A DNA stretch of 64,000 nucleotides from Mesoflavibacter zeaxanthinifaciens DSM 18436 (GCF_000422365.1 NZ_AULQ01000001.1:248001-312000), one strand, 5' to 3'. Positions 35,079 through 45,411 are shown, counted from the stretch's first letter. Made by a program: numbers and translations. The notes: generated from the sequence alone by a model not told the origin.

Positions 35079-36141
35079 TAGTTAGTTTAGATTTAATATT
35101 TAGCTGTAAGTTAACTGTAAATTTAGATGGTTCTTGAAAAATATCTAATTGATATTGATTTGGATATAACAATTCTAAACGTTTTTTAATGTTTTGTAAA
35201 CCAATACCTTCATTTTGATTTTTCTTGTTTAAGCTACTATTAGAAATTTTAAAAATAATGATTTCTGAAGTTGTTTTTATAGATAAATCTATGTGCAAAA
35301 CACCATTTTTTAAAGTTCCATGTTTAAAACTGTTTTCAACAAAAGGAATAAAAAGCATCGGCGCTATACTTATAGTATTTGAATGAATATCTTTAGTAAA
35401 AGACACGTTTAAGGTCTCATTAAATCGCATTTTTTCAAGACTTATATAATCTTCTATATGATTTATTTCATCTTCTAAACTCACAAACGGTTTATCAACT
35501 TGGTATAATAAATAATCAAGAAGATTAGATAGTTTTAAGATCATGTTTGGTGTGTCATCAGCCTTTTTTAAAGCAGCTCCATACATTGTATTTAATGTGT
35601 TAAACAAAAAATGTGGATGAATCTGCATTTTTAAATAATTAAGCTCTTGCTCTTTTAGTTTTAGCTGAGTTTCTAAAATTTTAGATTCTAATAAAGCTGT
35701 TTTTTTGTTCGATTTTAAGTTTAGCTGTAATAGTTTAAATGCACTTACCAAGATAACGACAAGATATACGCTAGATGTTACTAAAATGATGTTTCTGGTA
35801 ATTGGATTCATTTGATCAAATTCAAAATTTGATAAATAAATCAAACTAAAAAATATGGACAGCATAATTAAATACAACGAAATAATTAAAGTGTAAACAC
35901 TATATACCGTAAACGCTGTATATCGTTTTGTTATTAAATAATCAGGTATTAATTTGTAAATAGATACATAAGTAGTCGCTATAGTTGTTGGCATTAAAAA
36001 GGCACTAAACATTAAAGTGTCTTTAAAATGTTTACTTCCAGCACTAAAAAAATAAGTAAAAAATAAAAGCACAACAGACCAAAATAGTATGTGTTTAGTG
36101 GCTTTAAAAAGTAATAATTTGATTAATTTTTGAGTTTTCAA
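35071..36141 (-). CDS. LytS/YehU-type sensor histidine kinase
   Basis: A 356-residue membrane kinase of the His_kinase (PF06580) group. Four transmembrane helices fall at about 18-33, 42-62, 78-102 and 118-138; a short coiled coil precedes the phospho-acceptor motif H175-P-H-F-L-F-N181; then F-V-E-N-S-F-K-H-G is the N box and G-I-G-L-Q-N the ATP lid. There is no separate sensor domain, so the signal is probably sensed by the membrane part. Coupled to the LytTR regulator by an 8-nt overlap. Confidence 0.92.
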   Translation of the reverse strand: MKTQKLIKLLLFKATKHILFWSVVLLFFTYFFSAGSKHFKDTLMFSAFLMPTTIATTYVSIYKLIPDYLITKRYTAFTVYSVYTLIISLYLIMLSIFFSLIYLSNFEFDQMNPITRNIILVTSSVYLVVILVSAFKLLQLNLKSNKKTALLESKILETQLKLKEQELNYLKMQIHPHFLFNTLNTMYGAALKKADDTPNMILKLSNLLDYLLYQVDKPFVSLEDEINHIEDYISLEKMRFNETLNVSFTKDIHSNTISIAPMLFIPFVENSFKHGTLKNGVLHIDLSIKTTSEIIIFKISNSSLNKKNQNEGIGLQNIKKRLELLYPNQYQLDIFQEPSKFTVNLQLNIKSKLTNE

Positions 36142-36331
36142 TGCTTAAAAAAATATATACAATATTACAATTTTTAATTTTTGAGTTTTTATTTTGTAGA
36201 CCAATAACCAATTTAGCAAGTGATTTGACATGTTGTTAAATCGATATCTAATTAGGTTGTTTATCGCATTTTGTAAAAGCCTAAGCTATTTAAAAATAAG
36301 TTTGTAGTAGGTTTAATCAAAAAATGAAATT

Positions 36332-36724
36332 ATGACTTTACTAACTATTTTAAATCAACAATTTTTAGTTGCCAATCTTTTTTATGAAGGCGGACCGCTT
36401 TTTATGTCTTTAATACTATTGGCATTATTAACTTCGCTATTCTTTATCATTAAAGGTTTTATAGCATTAAAATCAAACAAAGAGCAAACTTTTAAAATGC
36501 TAAAACTAGCTATTGATGCTAGTTTGCTAGCTTTGGTTTTAGGTTTTTTAGGTTCTGTTTTAGGGCTTATTCAAGCGTTTGATAGTGTAGAAGCAATGGG
36601 TAACCCAGATCCATCTATATTTGCAGGTGGATTAAAAATATCTTTGTTAACGGCAACTTTTGGATTGTTTTCTTTTGTTGTAACTAGAATAGGAATATTT
36701 ATTTTAAGACTTGCAAATAAATAA
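36332..36724 (+). CDS. MotA/TolQ/ExbB-like membrane protein, short
   Basis: A 130-residue protein with three predicted helices (about 18-42, 58-78, 98-122). The central L-A-L-V-L-G-F-L-G-S-V-L-G-L-I-Q-A-F-D segment and the G-L-x-x-x-L-L-T-A-T-F-G-L pattern are those of the MotA/TolQ/ExbB proton-channel family. It is shorter than true ExbB and has no adjacent ExbD or TonB gene. It is divergent from the LytS/LytTR pair, 190 nt away. Confidence 0.8.
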   Translation: MTLLTILNQQFLVANLFYEGGPLFMSLILLALLTSLFFIIKGFIALKSNKEQTFKMLKLAIDASLLALVLGFLGSVLGLIQAFDSVEAMGNPDPSIFAGGLKISLLTATFGLFSFVVTRIGIFILRLANK

Positions 36725-36729
36725 AACTA

Positions 36730-36757
36730 AAAAGCCAATCTTTACGATTGGCTTTTT
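36730..36757. terminator. Bidirectional terminator
   Basis: An 11-bp stem AAAAGCCAATC/GATTGGCTTTT (36730..36740 with 36746..36756), T-runs on both strands, between the convergent ExbB-like and helicase genes. Confidence 0.85.
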
Positions 36758-38113
36758 TTATTTTTTCTTATTACGCTTATTATAATTTTTATCACCTCGT
36801 GTTTTAGGTTTTTTATATTTTTTTGCGATTTCGCGTTTGTAACTTCCACCTAAATTAACCTTTTTATTTTTTTCTTTTTTCTCATGAAAAGCAGGTCCTG
36901 GTGCATCTTCGTCAAGTCTTCGTTTTGTAGGATTGTAACGCTCTTTTATCACTTCGCGTTCTTCAGGAATTAATTCTTCAGAAATTGAAACTGTTTCAGG
37001 TATTTCAACTAAATTAATTTCCATTTGCATTAATTTCTCAATGCGTTCTAACGCGTCTTGTTCTTTTTCAGTAGAAAATACTAAAGCATGACCTTCACGT
37101 TCTGCACGACCAGTTCTACCAATACGATGCATGTAGTTTTCTGGATATTCAGGCGTATCAAAGTTTACAACATGGCTAATATTATCAATATCTAAACCAC
37201 GCGCCATAACATCTGTTGCAACTAAAATTCGGTTAACACCTTCTCTAAATTGCTCAATACTACGAAGTCTGTAATTTTGCGTTTTGTTAGAGTGAATGAC
37301 ACATAATTCTTCTTTAAAGAATTCATCTAAATCTTCAAAAAGCCGATCTGCCATACGTTTATTAGATACAAAAACTAAGACTTTGCTGTACTGTTCTTCG
37401 TCTTTTAAAAGTTCGATTAAAAGATTCTTTTTTGTATGATAATTTGGGACGCTGTATTTGGTTTGTTCTATATTTTCTAAAGGCGTACCAGAAACTGCAA
37501 TCGAAACACGTTCTGGAGCAATAAAAAAGTCGGTAATTAAGTCGTCTACATCTTCCGTCATTGTTGCAGAAAACATAATGTTTTGTCTACGTTCTGGAAG
37601 TATATCAAAAATGTTGATTAATTGATGTCTAAACCCTAAATCTAACATCACATCAACTTCGTCTATCACTAATTTTTGGATAGATTTTAATTGCAATGCT
37701 CTGCTAACTGCCAAATCGTATAATCTTCCTGGTGTAGCAACAATAATATCTAAACCTTGTGCTACAGCTTGTTTTTGGGTATTTATGTTTGTACCACCAT
37801 AAACACCAAGCACGCGTACATTGATGTATTTGGCTAGTTTTTCTATATCATCAACCACTTGTACTACAAGTTCTCTAGTTGGAACTAAAATTAAAACACG
37901 AGGATTATCTTGTCTTGAAAATTTTAAATTTCTTAAGATAGGCAACATGTAGGCGTAGGTTTTACCAGTTCCTGTTTGGGCAATTCCTACTACATCTTTA
38001 CCACTTGCAACAATACTAAAAGCTTCTGCTTGTATTGGCGTAGGCGAGGTAAAGCCTAAATCGTCAATAGCATTGTATAATGGTGTGTTTAATTTTAAAT
38101 CTTGAAAAGTCAC
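36758..38113 (-). CDS. DEAD-box RNA helicase (DEVD variant)
   Basis: A 451-residue ATP-dependent RNA helicase. Q motif P-T-P-I-Q-A-E, Walker A A45-Q-T-G-T-G-K-T52, P-T-R-E-L, T-P-G-R, motif II D151-E-V-D154 in place of D-E-A-D, S182-A-T, and the C-terminal A-T-D-V-M-A-R-G-L-D and H-R-I-G-R-T-G-R motifs. The last 70 residues are Lys/Arg-rich, an RNA-binding tail. The start is GTG at 38113 (M-T-F-Q-D-L-K), the expected N-terminus. Likely roles are ribosome assembly or mRNA turnover. Confidence 0.93.
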   Translation of the reverse strand: MTFQDLKLNTPLYNAIDDLGFTSPTPIQAEAFSIVASGKDVVGIAQTGTGKTYAYMLPILRNLKFSRQDNPRVLILVPTRELVVQVVDDIEKLAKYINVRVLGVYGGTNINTQKQAVAQGLDIIVATPGRLYDLAVSRALQLKSIQKLVIDEVDVMLDLGFRHQLINIFDILPERRQNIMFSATMTEDVDDLITDFFIAPERVSIAVSGTPLENIEQTKYSVPNYHTKKNLLIELLKDEEQYSKVLVFVSNKRMADRLFEDLDEFFKEELCVIHSNKTQNYRLRSIEQFREGVNRILVATDVMARGLDIDNISHVVNFDTPEYPENYMHRIGRTGRAEREGHALVFSTEKEQDALERIEKLMQMEINLVEIPETVSISEELIPEEREVIKERYNPTKRRLDEDAPGPAFHEKKEKNKKVNLGGSYKREIAKKYKKPKTRGDKNYNKRNKKK

Positions 38114-38130
38114 AGCTATAATTTAGGCTA

Positions 38131-38138
38131 CAAAACTA
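38131..38138 (-). promoter_or_regulatory. Putative -7 promoter element of the helicase gene
   Basis: Minus-strand TAGTTTTG, a TAnnTTTG match, 17 nt before the GTG start. No clear -33 TTG. Confidence 0.4.
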
Positions 38139-38153
38139 CTACTTATATTTTGT

Positions 38154-39044
38154 TTATTCTAAATGCTGCTTATGTATTTGTATACTGTAGCTAGCTGTAA
38201 ATGTTTTATTTGCTGCTAATTTAATAATACCTTCTTTTTTAGTAATGTCTTGGTTGGTGTTTTCGTGATCTGCAATTCCCAACCAAGGTTCTATACACAC
38301 GTAAGGCGCATTTGGTTTTGCCCAAATCCCTAAATATTTAAAATCAGGAAAACTAACATTTAAAATTTCTCCGTGGTTTTTACTTACTAAAGCTACTTTT
38401 TTAGAGCTTAAATCTTTAAAAATTAAAGCATCTTCATTAAATAAATCAGGTTTTAAATTAATGGTATTTTTGGTATTGAAAACTGGTTTTGTCTGGTCTG
38501 TAACAAGACCGTTATCCATATTTAGTAAGTAACTTTTTGCAGTTTCAAGATGTTCAAATTCTAAATGATAATCAGTGTAATTCTCTTCATCATAAAAAGG
38601 ACATTTAAACGCAGGATGACCACCAATTGAAAAATACATATCAGAATCGCCTAGATTTTTAACCGTATGAGTTAAAGTTAATATGTTATCTGTAAGTGTA
38701 TATTTCAATAAAAATTTAAAATCAAACGGAAACCATTCGCTTATCTGTTTGTTTTGTTTCAAGCTAAACGTTAAGCTATTTTCGGTTTGTTCTAAAAGTT
38801 TAATATCTTCATTATGTCTAACAAAACCGTGCTTTGGCATATGATAGGTTTTCTCATTAAAAATATAACTATCGTCTTTCATCGATCCAATTATTGGAAA
38901 TAAATTTGGAGCGTAACTAGCCCAAACTTTTGGATCTGCATGCCACATAAATTGGCGGTTATTTTTAACTGAAGAAATCTCACAAAGCTCAGCACCTTTA
39001 GCTTTCACTTTGATGTTTAATAAGTCGTTTGATAATTGAAACAT
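38154..39044 (-). CDS. Aldose 1-epimerase family protein
   Basis: A 296-residue beta-sandwich mutarotase. H-G-F-V-R near residue 74, the conserved G-G-H-P-A-F with its catalytic His near 142, and the C-terminal C-I-E-P-W-L-G with the catalytic Glu place it in the YihR/LacX-like branch of galactose mutarotases, which interconvert alpha and beta anomers of hexoses or hexose 6-phosphates. No sugar operon is nearby. It precedes the helicase gene on the same strand, but that gene has its own possible promoter. Confidence 0.9.
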   Translation of the reverse strand: MFQLSNDLLNIKVKAKGAELCEISSVKNNRQFMWHADPKVWASYAPNLFPIIGSMKDDSYIFNEKTYHMPKHGFVRHNEDIKLLEQTENSLTFSLKQNKQISEWFPFDFKFLLKYTLTDNILTLTHTVKNLGDSDMYFSIGGHPAFKCPFYDEENYTDYHLEFEHLETAKSYLLNMDNGLVTDQTKPVFNTKNTINLKPDLFNEDALIFKDLSSKKVALVSKNHGEILNVSFPDFKYLGIWAKPNAPYVCIEPWLGIADHENTNQDITKKEGIIKLAANKTFTASYSIQIHKQHLE

Positions 39045-39121
39045 AATAATGGTTTTAAACTACTGTCAAATTAATCGTTTTTTTCTTAAATCTGCTTAAC
39101 TTTACACTTCAATTTTTTTAT

Positions 39122-40414
39122 TTGAGAACACATAAAACATATAAAGTTGCTAATGTCCAACAGTTTAAACAGCATTTGTTAAACTGGAGCAACCAATTTG
39201 AAGATATTATTTGGTTAGACAGTAATAATTACAAACAGCAGTATTCTAATTACGATGCGGTTTTGGCGGTAGATGCATTTACTAGTTTACAAACCGATTT
39301 TCATCAAGCTTTTGATAAACTAAAAGATTACCAAACTACGACTAACGATTGGATTTTTGGCTATTTATCATATGATTTAAAAAATGATGTTGAGCCTCTA
39401 AAATCAGAAAATTTTGACGGATTACATTTTCCAGATTTGTATTTTTTTCAACCTAAAAAACTATTTTTTTTAAAAGGAAATTCTGTTGAATTACACTATC
39501 TAAAAATGGTTGATGATGAAATGGATACAGATTTTGAAACTATATCAAATTTTGAAATTGTAGAACAACCTTCATATAAATCACCAATTAAAATTCATCT
39601 TCGTATTCATAAAGATGAATATTTTGAAAAGCTAGAAAAAATGTTAGCTCACATACATCGCGGTGATATTTACGAAGCTAATTTTTGTCAAGAATTTTAT
39701 GCTGAAAATACAACGATAAATCCGTTAGAGATTTACAATAAGTTAAACGCCATTTCTACGCCGCCATTTGCCACCTTTTTAAAGCAAAATGACAAGTATT
39801 TATTAAGTGCTTCACCAGAACGTTACTTAAAAAAAGAAGGCGAAACTATAATTTCTCAACCCATAAAAGGAACCGCAAAACGTGACGAAGATTTTATGAT
39901 CGATAGTTTGTTAAAACATGATTTGGTAGCTAATCCAAAAGAGCGTAGCGAGAATATTATGATTGTAGATTTAGTACGTAACGATCTGTCTTTAACTGCC
40001 AAAAAAGGAAGCGTAAAAGTAGAAGAATTGTGTAAGGTGTATACGTTTGAGCAAGTCCATCAAATGATATCTACAGTAACATCTCAGGTTAGGGAAGATG
40101 TACATCCTGTAGATGTGATTAAAACCACTTTCCCAATGGGAAGTATGACTGGCGCTCCAAAAATTTCGGCTATGAAAATTATCGAAGATTTAGAAGCTAC
40201 AAAACGCGGATTATATTCTGGTGCTGTCGGCTATTTCTCACCAGAAGGCGATTTCGATTTTAATGTAGTGATAAGAAGTATTTTGTATAATCAATCTAAA
40301 AAGTACGTAAGCTACTCGGTTGGTGGTGCAATAACAGCAAAAAGTAACCCGACACAAGAGTATGAAGAATGCTTGATTAAAGCCAAAGCTATGCGAACGG
40401 TTTTGGAGGATTAA
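39122..40414 (+). CDS. pabB: Aminodeoxychorismate/anthranilate synthase component I family
   Basis: A 430-residue chorismate-utilising enzyme. Motifs are I-H-R-G-D-I-Y-E-A-N-F-C-Q, P-I-K-G-T-A-K-R, V-D-L-V-R-N-D-L-S, and M-G-S-M-T-G-A-P-K. The P-I-K-G-T residues argue for PabB (a lysine that forms a covalent intermediate) rather than TrpE, so the product should be aminodeoxychorismate for folate. The start is TTG at 39122; no ATG is available upstream in frame, and a TAACTTTA box lies 18-25 nt before it. The amidotransferase subunit is not in the window. tilS follows by 25 nt. Confidence 0.88.
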   Translation: MRTHKTYKVANVQQFKQHLLNWSNQFEDIIWLDSNNYKQQYSNYDAVLAVDAFTSLQTDFHQAFDKLKDYQTTTNDWIFGYLSYDLKNDVEPLKSENFDGLHFPDLYFFQPKKLFFLKGNSVELHYLKMVDDEMDTDFETISNFEIVEQPSYKSPIKIHLRIHKDEYFEKLEKMLAHIHRGDIYEANFCQEFYAENTTINPLEIYNKLNAISTPPFATFLKQNDKYLLSASPERYLKKEGETIISQPIKGTAKRDEDFMIDSLLKHDLVANPKERSENIMIVDLVRNDLSLTAKKGSVKVEELCKVYTFEQVHQMISTVTSQVREDVHPVDVIKTTFPMGSMTGAPKISAMKIIEDLEATKRGLYSGAVGYFSPEGDFDFNVVIRSILYNQSKKYVSYSVGGAITAKSNPTQEYEECLIKAKAMRTVLED

Positions 40415-40439
40415 TAATATTTAATATTACTTTTACAGT

Positions 40440-41756
40440 ATGCTAAAAGCTTTCAAAAATCACATAAATCAACAACTTCCTTTTTTAAAAGAAAGTAAGC
40501 TGTTAATTGCTATTTCTGGCGGCTTGGATTCGGTGGTTTTAACGCATTTGTGTAAAGAAGTTAATTTAGATTTTGCTTTGGCGCATTGTAATTTCAATTT
40601 AAGAGGAAATGAAAGTGACGCCGATGAGAGTTTTGTTTTAGATCTTGCAGAAGACTTAGATATAGAAGTATTCATTCAAAATTTTGACACAGAAAGTTTT
40701 GCAAAAAACGAAAAACTATCCATACAATTAGCCGCAAGACAACTTCGCTACGATTGGTTTTTTGAACTATCCGAACAATTAAATTTTGATTACATTTTAA
40801 CAGCGCATCACGCAGATGATAATTTAGAAACCTTTCTAATCAACTTATCACGTGGTACAGGTTTAGAAGGTTTAAAAGGTATTCCTGAAGTTAATGAAAC
40901 TATCGTTAGACCGTTGTTATCATTTTCAAGAGAAGACATTGAAGATTACGCAAAAACAAACCATTTAAAATGGCGAGAAGATAGCAGCAATGCCTCTACA
41001 AAATACTTACGCAATAAGTTGCGTCATGATGTGATTCCTGTTTTAAAAGACATAAATCCAGATGTTTTAGCAAACTTTCAAAATACGTTGGCTCATTTAA
41101 ATGATAGTTCAGCTATCGTTGAAGATGCAGTAGATTCCTTTTTGAATAAAGCAATTGTAACCATTGACGATAACCAAATTTCATATAAAATTTCAGAATT
41201 TGAAGCGTTAAATAATCCAAAAGCTTATTTATTTGAAATCTTTAAAGATTATGGTTTTACACAATGGAAAGACATTAAAAATTTACTAACAGCGCAAAGC
41301 GGAAAGTTGGTATTTTCTAAAACGCATCAACTATTAAAAGATAGAGATTATTTGATTTTAAGTGAATTGTCTTCAGAAGAAAACAATGAAACAGTTACCA
41401 TTCTTGAAGATCAAAACGAAATAAAATTACCAAACGGAATTTTATGTATAGAGTCTGTCGAAGAAATAGGCGAAACAGATAAATCCACCATTTATATTGA
41501 TAAAAAAACGTTAAAGTATCCTTTAACTGTAAGACATTGGGAAAAAGGCGACTATTTTTACCCATTAGGAATGCAAGGAAAAAAGAAACTTAGCAAGTTT
41601 TTTAAAGACGAAAAATTATCTTTGCTAGACAAACAAAAAACCTTGCTATTGTGTAGTGATCACCAAGTGGTTTGGGTGATAAATCACAGAGCAGATAATA
41701 GGTTTAAACTAACTAAACAAACCCAAGACATTTTAAAAATTAAATATCAAAAATGA
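40440..41756 (+). CDS. tilS: tRNA(Ile)-lysidine synthase TilS
   Basis: A 438-residue ATP-dependent enzyme that makes lysidine at C34 of the CAU-anticodon tRNA-Ile. The PP-loop S26-G-G-L-D-S31 and the T-A-H-H-A-D-D and R-P-L-L motifs are conserved, followed by the C-terminal TilS-specific domain (R-H-W-E-K-G-D, then G-x-K-K-L-S-K-F). Essential in most bacteria. The stop overlaps the dsbD start by 4 nt (ATGA), linking tRNA modification to the envelope redox gene in one message. Confidence 0.95.
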   Translation: MLKAFKNHINQQLPFLKESKLLIAISGGLDSVVLTHLCKEVNLDFALAHCNFNLRGNESDADESFVLDLAEDLDIEVFIQNFDTESFAKNEKLSIQLAARQLRYDWFFELSEQLNFDYILTAHHADDNLETFLINLSRGTGLEGLKGIPEVNETIVRPLLSFSREDIEDYAKTNHLKWREDSSNASTKYLRNKLRHDVIPVLKDINPDVLANFQNTLAHLNDSSAIVEDAVDSFLNKAIVTIDDNQISYKISEFEALNNPKAYLFEIFKDYGFTQWKDIKNLLTAQSGKLVFSKTHQLLKDRDYLILSELSSEENNETVTILEDQNEIKLPNGILCIESVEEIGETDKSTIYIDKKTLKYPLTVRHWEKGDYFYPLGMQGKKKLSKFFKDEKLSLLDKQKTLLLCSDHQVVWVINHRADNRFKLTKQTQDILKIKYQK

Positions 41757-43726
41757 AGCATTTATTAGCTTTTTTAATTGTACTGTTTTCAATTCAAACT
41801 GTTTTTTCTCAAATAGAACCTGTAAAATGGTCTACAGAAGTCGAAAAAATTAGTGATACAGAATATAATCTGATTTACAAAGCAGATATAGAAGATCATT
41901 GGCATTTATATTCTCAAACTTTACCAGAAGGTGGCGCAATTCCTACCGAGTTTATCTATAATGAAGATGCTATAAAAAATGATTTTAAATTAGTTGGTAA
42001 AGCTGTAGAAAGCGAGAGTATTACTAAGTTTGATAAAGTATTTCAAATGGATTTGACTTATTTTGATAACGCAGCAACTTTTACTCAAAAAATCGAATTA
42101 AATGACTCAAATATATCACAAATTGAAGCCGAAATTAGCTTTCAAGCATGTGATGATGCCAGATGTATTTTTGAAAGTGAAATCGTTACATTTAACTTAC
42201 AGGAAGGAAAAGTAAGTCAAGAGACTTTTGACACGCCAAATCTAGATGCTGAAAATTTAGATAAATCAAGACAATTAGATTTAAATATTACAGGTTGGAA
42301 CAATTACAAACAAGAAGAAGTTAAAGAAAAAACCAACTTTGGTATTTTCATTCTTGGTTTTATTGGCGGTTTAATAGCATTATTAACACCTTGTGTGTTC
42401 CCAATGATTCCCTTAACAGTTTCATTCTTCACAAAAAGCGCAGAAAACAGTCAAAAAGGTATTGCAAATGCAATATTATACGGATTTTTCATTCTTTTAA
42501 TTTATGTGCTTTTAAGTTTACCATTTCACTTTTTAGACTCCTTAGATCCAGAAATTTTAAATACTATTTCAACCAATGTATGGCTTAATATTATCTTCTT
42601 TTTAATCTTAGGCTTTTTCGCATTTTCATTTTTTGGTTTTTACGAAATCACATTACCAGCGTCTTGGGGAAATAAAATGGACGAAAAATCATCAAGCATA
42701 GGCGGTTTTATTGGTATATTTTTTATGGCGTTAACCTTAGCAATTGTTTCATTTTCTTGTACAGGTCCAATTTTAGGATCCTTATTAGCAGGATCATTAA
42801 CAAGTGATGGTGGCGCAATGCAATTAACTGCAGGTATGACAGGTTTTGGTTTAGCTTTAGCATTACCGTTTACCTTATTTGCAATGTTCCCAAAATGGTT
42901 AAATGCATTACCAAAATCAGGTGGTTGGTTAAATAGCGTTAAAGTAGTTTTAGGGTTTTTAGAACTAGCTATGGCGTTTAAATTTTTATCAAATGCAGAT
43001 TTAGTGTCACATTGGGGACTTTTAAAACGTGAAATTTTCTTAGGAATATGGATAATTTTAGGTATTGGGTTGTTCCTTTATTTAATAGGAAAAATTAAAT
43101 TTCCGCATGATAGTCCATTAAAAAAGTTAAGCTTTTTAAGGATTAGTACAGCTGTTTTAGTCATCTCATTTGTTATTTATATAGCACCAGGAATATTAAA
43201 AAATCCAACATGGGACTTAACAGCGTTAAGTGGTTTTCCGCCACCAATTTCATATAGTATTTATGAAAAAGATTCAGAATGTCCTTTAGGTTTAGATTGT
43301 TATAAAGATTTAGACGAAGGTATTGCTGCAGCAAAAGCTGCAAACAAACCAATTATGTTAGACTTTACAGGTTGGGCTTGTGTAAATTGTCGTAAAATGG
43401 AAGAACAAGTATGGAGTCAGAGTAAAATCTATAAAATACTTAAAGAAGAGTATATTATTATTTCATTATACGTAGATGATCGTAAAGAACTGCCAAAAGA
43501 AGAGCAATTTAAATACGTAAAACCTAACGGAAATTTAAAAAATATTAGAACGATAGGCGATAAATGGGCGACCTTACAAACGCTAAACTTTCAAAATAAC
43601 TCACAACCATTTTATGTGTTGTTAAATCATAATATGGAATTGTTAAATCACACAACTGCGTACACACCAAACGCAGACGAGTATTTTGAATGGCTCCAAA
43701 AAGGCGTTGAAAACTTCAAGAAATAA
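41753..43726 (+). CDS. Thiol:disulfide interchange protein, DsbD family
   Basis: A 657-residue inner-membrane protein. A signal peptide (1-19) leads to a periplasmic N-terminal domain (about 20-160) with a Cys pair (A-C-D-D-A-R-C), then an eight-helix DsbD membrane domain with its two redox cysteines in L-L-T-P-C-V-F-P and S-F-S-C-T-G-P, and a C-terminal thioredoxin domain with C-V-N-C in G-W-A-C-V-N-C-R-K. It moves electrons from cytoplasmic thioredoxin to periplasmic thiols. The exported thioredoxin at 14623..15084 is a possible client. Terminator follows. Confidence 0.93.
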   Translation: MKHLLAFLIVLFSIQTVFSQIEPVKWSTEVEKISDTEYNLIYKADIEDHWHLYSQTLPEGGAIPTEFIYNEDAIKNDFKLVGKAVESESITKFDKVFQMDLTYFDNAATFTQKIELNDSNISQIEAEISFQACDDARCIFESEIVTFNLQEGKVSQETFDTPNLDAENLDKSRQLDLNITGWNNYKQEEVKEKTNFGIFILGFIGGLIALLTPCVFPMIPLTVSFFTKSAENSQKGIANAILYGFFILLIYVLLSLPFHFLDSLDPEILNTISTNVWLNIIFFLILGFFAFSFFGFYEITLPASWGNKMDEKSSSIGGFIGIFFMALTLAIVSFSCTGPILGSLLAGSLTSDGGAMQLTAGMTGFGLALALPFTLFAMFPKWLNALPKSGGWLNSVKVVLGFLELAMAFKFLSNADLVSHWGLLKREIFLGIWIILGIGLFLYLIGKIKFPHDSPLKKLSFLRISTAVLVISFVIYIAPGILKNPTWDLTALSGFPPPISYSIYEKDSECPLGLDCYKDLDEGIAAAKAANKPIMLDFTGWACVNCRKMEEQVWSQSKIYKILKEEYIIISLYVDDRKELPKEEQFKYVKPNGNLKNIRTIGDKWATLQTLNFQNNSQPFYVLLNHNMELLNHTTAYTPNADEYFEWLQKGVENFKK

Positions 43727-43732
43727 AAAACT

Positions 43733-43759
43733 AATCCTGCAAATGCAGGATTTTTTTTA
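43733..43759 (+). terminator. Terminator after dsbD
   Basis: An 8-bp stem AATCCTGC/GCAGGATT (43733..43740 with 43745..43752), 4-nt loop and T-run, 6 nt after the stop codon. Confidence 0.8.
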
Positions 43760-43762
43760 GTT

Positions 43763-43770
43763 TAATTTTG
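43763..43770 (+). promoter_or_regulatory. Putative -7 promoter element of ade
   Basis: TAATTTTG, matching TAnnTTTG, 18 nt before the ade start codon. The -33 position falls in the preceding terminator. Confidence 0.4.
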
Positions 43771-43788
43771 TGACATAAATAAATAAGA

Positions 43789-45411
43789 ATGAAAACAATC
43801 CAAGGTCAAATAGTAGACATACAAAATAGAACAATTTTTAGCGGAAGTATCTTAGTAGAAAACGGAAAAATTAAAGCTATTAAAAAAGAAGAACATAATG
43901 TAAAACACTACATTTTACCTGGTTTTGTAGATGCACATATTCATATAGAAAGCTCTATGTTAGTACCTAGCGAGTTTGCTAAAATAGCCGTAAAACATGG
44001 TACGATTGCAACTGTTAGTGATCCGCATGAAATCGCCAATGTGTTAGGCGTAAAAGGTGTCGAGTTTATGATTGAAAACGGTAAGCAAACACCATTTAAA
44101 TTCAATTTTGGAGCACCAAGTTGTGTGCCTGCAACCACTTTTGAATCGGCTGGAGCTGTTATAAATTCTGATGATATAAAAACCTTAATGGCAAATCCAG
44201 ACATTAAATATTTAGCCGAAATGATGAATTATCCTGGCGTTTTATTTGATGATTCTGAAGTTTTAAAAAAGATAGAATGGGCAAAACATTATAACAAACC
44301 TATTGATGGTCATGCGCCAGGTTTACGTGGTGAAGATTTAACCAAATACATTAATGCAGGAATAACAACCGATCACGAGTGTTTTACCTACGAAGAAGGC
44401 TTAGAAAAATTGCAAAAAGGAATGAAAGTCCTTATTCGTGAAGGTAGCGCAGCCAAAAACTTCGAAGCGCTTATAGATTTACTTCCAAAGCATTATCAAA
44501 ACATCATGTTTTGCAGTGACGATAAACATCCAGACGATTTATTGTTGCATCATATAAATAAATTATGCGCCAGAGCAGTTGCAAAAGGTAACGATGTCTT
44601 TAACGTGTTGCAAGCAGCATGCATAAATCCTGTAAAGCATTATAATTTAGACGTTGGATTATTAAATGAAGGTGACACTGCAGATTTTATTGTAGTTGAA
44701 GATTTAAAAGCATTTAAAACATTACAAACCTATATTAATGGCGAATTAGTTTTTGATAACGGTACATCTTTAATGCCTCATATTAATTTTGAAAACCTTA
44801 ATAATTTCAACACAGAGAAAAAGCAGATATCTGATTTTAAAGTTGAAAGTCAAGCAAAAAATATTAGAGTAATAGAAGCTTTGGATGGCGAGTTAGTGAC
44901 TAACCAAATCTTAGCAGAAGCAACAATAGAACACGGAAATTTAGTCTCTAATACCCAAACTGATATATTAAAAATGACGGTTGTTAATCGTTATAAAAAT
45001 GACACGCCAGCAATAGCATTTATTAAAAATTTTGGATTAAAAGAAGGCGCTATCGCAAGTTCTGTTGGTCACGATTCTCATAATATTATTGCTGTTGGCG
45101 TAGATGATGAGGCAATTTGTAAAGCAGTAAATTTAATTATTGAAAATAAAGGTGGAATTTGTGCAGTCTCTAACACAAAACAAGACGTTGTACCATTACC
45201 AGTTGCAGGAATTATGAGTGACCAAAATGCCGAAACTATTGGTAAAGCCTATGCCAAATTAGACCAAATGGCAAAAGACTTAGGCGCCACTTTACACGCG
45301 CCTTATATGACGTTATCGTTTATGGCATTGTTAGTTATACCTGCTTTAAAATTAAGTGATAAAGGCTTGTTTGATGGTAGTAAGTTTGAGTTTACAAATG
45401 TAGAAGTCTAA
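43789..45411 (+). CDS. ade: Adenine deaminase
   Basis: A 540-residue amidohydrolase-superfamily enzyme converting adenine to hypoxanthine and ammonia in purine salvage. G-F-V-D-A-H50-I-H52-I-E-S is the metal motif; P-G-L-R-G, D-H-E-C and the S-D-D-K-H-P-D-D-L signature of bacterial Ade follow, and the C-terminal domain (about 370-540) with S-V-G-H-D-S-H-N-I is complete. The stop codon overlaps the next start by one base. Confidence 0.95.
   Translation: MKTIQGQIVDIQNRTIFSGSILVENGKIKAIKKEEHNVKHYILPGFVDAHIHIESSMLVPSEFAKIAVKHGTIATVSDPHEIANVLGVKGVEFMIENGKQTPFKFNFGAPSCVPATTFESAGAVINSDDIKTLMANPDIKYLAEMMNYPGVLFDDSEVLKKIEWAKHYNKPIDGHAPGLRGEDLTKYINAGITTDHECFTYEEGLEKLQKGMKVLIREGSAAKNFEALIDLLPKHYQNIMFCSDDKHPDDLLLHHINKLCARAVAKGNDVFNVLQAACINPVKHYNLDVGLLNEGDTADFIVVEDLKAFKTLQTYINGELVFDNGTSLMPHINFENLNNFNTEKKQISDFKVESQAKNIRVIEALDGELVTNQILAEATIEHGNLVSNTQTDILKMTVVNRYKNDTPAIAFIKNFGLKEGAIASSVGHDSHNIIAVGVDDEAICKAVNLIIENKGGICAVSNTKQDVVPLPVAGIMSDQNAETIGKAYAKLDQMAKDLGATLHAPYMTLSFMALLVIPALKLSDKGLFDGSKFEFTNVEV

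Noticed and set aside
41753-43726. Hidden plus-strand frame at 42391..42588 inside dsbD
   Set aside because: It is an out-of-frame overlap in a gene with full family conservation.
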